Shown here: positions 61,255 to 64,000 of the stretch, in pieces
How positions within the stretch are numbered: position 1 is the stretch's first letter
Layout of the letters: every line of letters starts with the position of its first letter
From: Pseudomonas typographi
Lineage (GTDB): Bacteria > Pseudomonadota > Gammaproteobacteria > Pseudomonadales > Pseudomonadaceae
Length of the DNA: 64,000 bases
NCBI RefSeq assembly: GCF_014694385.1
Contig: NZ_JAAOCA010000012.1
Span: 1-64,000 of the forward strand
Reading direction: 5' to 3'
Program-made: the position numbers and the translations under genes
Notes under the pieces: generated by a model
Seen by the model: the letters and a program-made list of their open reading frames with translations, nothing else
Databases searched by the model: none
Told to the model about the DNA's origin: nothing

Positions 61255-64000
61255 TGTTCTTCGCTGTCGATCAACAGGCTCTCAAGGGCCTGGCGGTAAT
61301 CGCCAGGGGCTTGCCATAGGCCGCGCTGCTGCGCTTCTACAAGGCGCTCGGTGATGTCATGCAGCGCCGCCGGGTTGTGCTCGTGCAGAAACGCCCGGGT
61401 GCCAGGGTCCAGCACATAGGCGTCGGCCAGCAAGGCGTATTGGTGGTCGACGATCAGCTCGCTAGTGGCGTCGAAGGCGAACAGGTTATCGACGGTGGCC
61501 GCCAGTTCGAAGGCGCCCTTGTAACCATGGCGCTTGGCCCCTTCGATCCACTTGGGGTTGGCTGCACGGCCACGCACCACCCGTGCCAGTTCTTCTTTGA
61601 GGGTGCGTACACGCGGCGCGTCGGCCAGGCTGTGATCCCCGTGATAGCTGGCCGCTTCCCGGCCGCTCAGGTGCTTCACCGCCGCCAGCATACCCCCCTG
61701 GAACTGGTAGTAGTCGTTCGAGTCGAGCAGGTCGTGCTCGCGGTTATCCTGGTTGTGCAGCACTGCTTCCACCTGGCCGAGGCGCGCGGCGAAAGCTTCA
61801 TGTGCCGCGTGGCCGTCGCCCTGGCCGTTGTAGGCGTAACCACCGTGGTTCAGGTACACCTGCGCCAAGTCCGCCCGGCTACCCCACACGCGCCCTTCTA
61901 TCGCCCCTTGCACCCCTGCGCCGTAGGCGCCGGGCTTGGCCCCGAATACCCGCCAGCTGGCTTCGCGCGCAGCCTGTTCGGCACTGGCACCGGCCGCTTG
62001 CAAGCGCACTTGCGCTTCGCGTACACGCGCCGCCAACGGGTTCATGTCGGCGGGCTCGTCGAGCGCAGCCACCGCTTGAACGGCCGCATCGAACAGGCGA
62101 ATCAAGTTGCCGAACGCATCGCGAAAGAACCCCGACACCCGCAGGGTCACGTCCACCCGCGGGCGGTCGAGCAACGACAACGGCAGGATTTCGAAATCGT
62201 CCACACGCTGGCTGCCGGTGGCCCACACCGGGCGCACCCCCATCAAGGCCAGTGCTTGGGCGATGTCATCGCCGCCGGTACGCATGGTCGCCGTGCCCCA
62301 TACCGACAACCCCAAGTGCCGCAGATAATCGCCGTGGTCCTGCAGGTGCCGCTCCAGGATTAAATTGGCCGAGGCGAAACCGATGCGCCAGGCGGTGACC
62401 GTGGGCAGGTTGCGCACATCCACCGAGTAGAAATTACGCCCGGTCGGCAATACGTCCAACCGGCCCCGGCTGGGCGCGCCGCTAGGGCCGGCCGGGACGA
62501 AGCGCCCGGCGAGCGCCGCGAGCAGGCCGGCCATCTCCGCCGCACCGCAGGCATCCAGGCAGGGCGCCACCTGTTCGGCGAGCCCGGCCAGTATCATCCG
62601 CACCGGCGCGAAGGCGGCACCCGCCGGCACATCGGCACCCTGCACCAACGCCAGGGCGAACGCCTCCAGGCGTTCGCGGGTATCACCCACGGTGCGCCAG
62701 GGCGCATCGCTTTGCTGCTGCAGGGCGGCGGGTCGGGGGCCCCGCCAAGGCTCGCCGAACAGGCAATCCAGCGGGTCAAAGGCCAGCGCCCAGGCATCGG
62801 CCAGCGCCCGCAGCAAGCTGGCGTTGGCGCCTTTGCCATCGCCACGCGGCACCCGCAACAGCGCCACCAACGTGTCGCTGCGCAGGCGGCCGCTGGGCGA
62901 TTCGCCGAACACGTGCAGGCCGTCGCGGATTTGCGACTCCTTAAGGTCGCACAGGTAAGTGTCCAACCGCGGCAGCCATTCGCTGGCGGCTTGCGCGGTG
63001 TCCAATTGCAGCTCGCGGTCCAGGGCGGTTTCCCGCACCAGGGCGAGGATGTCTTTTTGCAGCGCCAAGGCCCGGCGTGGGTCGAGCAGTTGCGCTTCGT
63101 AGTATTCGTCGGCCAGCCGCTCCAGGTCGCGCAACGGGCCATAGGTTTCCGCGCGGGTCAACGGTGGCATCAAGTGGTCGATGATCACCGCCTGGGTGCG
63201 CCGCTTGGCCTGCGCCCCTTCGCCGGGGTCATTGACGATGAACGGGTATACATTCGGCATCGGCCCAAGTAGGGCATCCGGCCAGCACAGTGCCGACAAG
63301 CCCACACCCTTGCCGGGTAGCCACTCAAGGTTGCCATGCTTGCCCACGTGCACCAGGGCATCGGCGCCATAACCATGGCGCAACCAGAAGTAGAAGGCCA
63401 GGTAGCCATGCGGCGGCACCAGGTCCGGGTCGTGGTAGACGGCGCTGGGGTCTAGCTGGTAGCCGCGGGCCGGTTGGATACCGACGAACCCGAAGCCAAA
63501 GCGCAACCCGGCCACCATCAAGCGCCCGCTGCGGTACATGGGGTCTTGCTCGGGCGCGCCCCAGCGCTCGTTTACCGCCGCCTGCAGCGCCGCCGGCAAG
63601 CGCTCGAAGGCCGCATGGTAGTCGGCCAACGCCAGGCTCTGGGCGCAGGGGCGCTGGTCGAGCTGGTCCAGGTCGTTGGTCACCCCGCCCAGCAGTGCGT
63701 GAATCAGCGCGGTGCCGGTATCGGGCAGCCCGGTTACCGGGTACCCCTGGGCCTGCAGTGCGCGCAAGATGTTCAGCGCCGCCGCCGGGGTGTCCAGGCC
63801 CACGCCGTTGCCGATACGGCCGTCCCGGGTGGGGTAGTTGGCCAATACCAGGCCGATACGTTTTTCGCCGTTGCCCTTGCGCGCCAGGCGTGCCCAGCGC
63901 AAGGCGAGCTCGGCCATGAACCCCATCCGCTCAGGGTGGGCGCGGTAGCACACCACGTCGCTTTGGCTGCGCTCGCTGCGCCAAGCCAGGTCTTTGAAGC
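61251..64000 (-). CDS. cobN: Cobalt chelatase subunit CobN (5' end beyond the window)
   Basis: CobN is the large catalytic subunit of the aerobic cobalt chelatase, inserting Co2+ into hydrogenobyrinic acid a,c-diamide. The visible 900-plus residues cover the C-terminal two thirds. Conserved segments include [17 protein letters not shown] and [16 protein letters not shown] with its His residues. The frame is open to the window edge, so the N-terminus is missing. The stop overlaps the start of chlI (ATGA), giving a cobN-chlI-chlD operon. Confidence 0.95.
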   Translation of the reverse strand, partial: FKDLAWRSERSQSDVVCYRAHPERMGFMAELALRWARLARKGNGEKRIGLVLANYPTRDGRIGNGVGLDTPAAALNILRALQAQGYPVTGLPDTGTALIHALLGGVTNDLDQLDQRPCAQSLALADYHAAFERLPAALQAAVNERWGAPEQDPMYRSGRLMVAGLRFGFGFVGIQPARGYQLDPSAVYHDPDLVPPHGYLAFYFWLRHGYGADALVHVGKHGNLEWLPGKGVGLSALCWPDALLGPMPNVYPFIVNDPGEGAQAKRRTQAVIIDHLMPPLTRAETYGPLRDLERLADEYYEAQLLDPRRALALQKDILALVRETALDRELQLDTAQAASEWLPRLDTYLCDLKESQIRDGLHVFGESPSGRLRSDTLVALLRVPRGDGKGANASLLRALADAWALAFDPLDCLFGEPWRGPRPAALQQQSDAPWRTVGDTRERLEAFALALVQGADVPAGAAFAPVRMILAGLAEQVAPCLDACGAAEMAGLLAALAGRFVPAGPSGAPSRGRLDVLPTGRNFYSVDVRNLPTVTAWRIGFASANLILERHLQDHGDYLRHLGLSVWGTATMRTGGDDIAQALALMGVRPVWATGSQRVDDFEILPLSLLDRPRVDVTLRVSGFFRDAFGNLIRLFDAAVQAVAALDEPADMNPLAARVREAQVRLQAAGASAEQAAREASWRVFGAKPGAYGAGVQGAIEGRVWGSRADLAQVYLNHGGYAYNGQGDGHAAHEAFAARLGQVEAVLHNQDNREHDLLDSNDYYQFQGGMLAAVKHLSGREAASYHGDHSLADAPRVRTLKEELARVVRGRAANPKWIEGAKRHGYKGAFELAATVDNLFAFDATSELIVDHQYALLADAYVLDPGTRAFLHEHNPAALHDITERLVEAQQRGLWQAPGDYRQALESLLIDSEEQ

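Overview
The window looks like chromosomal DNA of a Pseudomonas of the fluorescens/putida type. It is GC-rich and gene-dense. It carries an MvaT/MvaU-family nucleoid protein, the ABC-type mannitol operon mtlEFGKDYZ, a MuxABC-OpmB type RND efflux operon, the very large NAD-dependent glutamate dehydrogenase GdhB, the aerobic cobalt chelatase CobN and a large DUF6543/LRR/NEL protein. No rRNA, tRNA, CRISPR array, integrase or insertion sequence was seen. The genus is an inference from gene content; species cannot be named.

Layout. 0.3-9.6 kb: an enoyl-CoA hydratase-family gene with an altered active site, a small secreted disordered protein, a 1611-residue LRR protein with a predicted NEL-type ubiquitin ligase domain, the cobalt/nickel efflux pair dmeR-dmeF, and a glutaminase-like/ABM fusion gene. 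9.7-17.5 kb: a LysR regulator, a nucleoside-kinase-like P-loop protein, a sugar porter, an unrecognised protein, a pirin, two small proteins, a ModA-like binding protein, an RHS-core protein with a possible caspase-fold tail, and an RcnB-like protein. 17.5-26.0 kb: mannitol uptake and catabolism. 26-28 kb: mvaU-like gene, gloA and a decayed gene. 28.2-37.2 kb: opmB-muxC-muxB-muxA (minus strand). 37.4-45.7 kb: methyltransferase, gdhB, a diguanylate cyclase and hisN. 45.8-48.2 kb: a zinc ABC importer (aztABC type) with a near-perfect Zur box. 48.3-54.3 kb: gapN, an alpha/beta hydrolase, a TPR protein, a HAD phosphatase, an MFS exporter and a 37-residue membrane protein. 54.6-59.5 kb: cysI plus its DUF934 partner, uppP, and pnuC with a nicotinamide riboside kinase-like gene behind an attenuator-like leader. 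59.7-64 kb: cobalt chelatase genes chlI/chlD and cobN (cut by the window edge).

How genes work together. MtlEFGK imports mannitol, MtlD oxidises it to fructose and MtlZ phosphorylates fructose; MtlY handles a ketopentose. Several genes concern Co/Ni/Zn: DmeRF (efflux), an RcnB-like protein, AztABC (Zur-controlled uptake) and CobN/ChlI/ChlD (cobalt insertion into the corrin ring). PnuC and the kinase form an NAD salvage pair.

Most interesting signals: (1) chlI and the vWA part of chlD are in different frames, joined at a dnaX-like A_AAA_AAG heptamer followed by a hairpin, so one gene probably makes two subunits by -1 frameshifting; (2) mutually exclusive hairpins, one ending in a T-tract, lie directly before pnuC; (3) a glutaminase-like domain lacking the usual triad His is fused to an ABM domain; (4) two candidate host- or competitor-directed proteins, NEL ligase and RHS/caspase-like. 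Several short genes (32 and 37 residues) are well supported by Shine-Dalgarno sequences.
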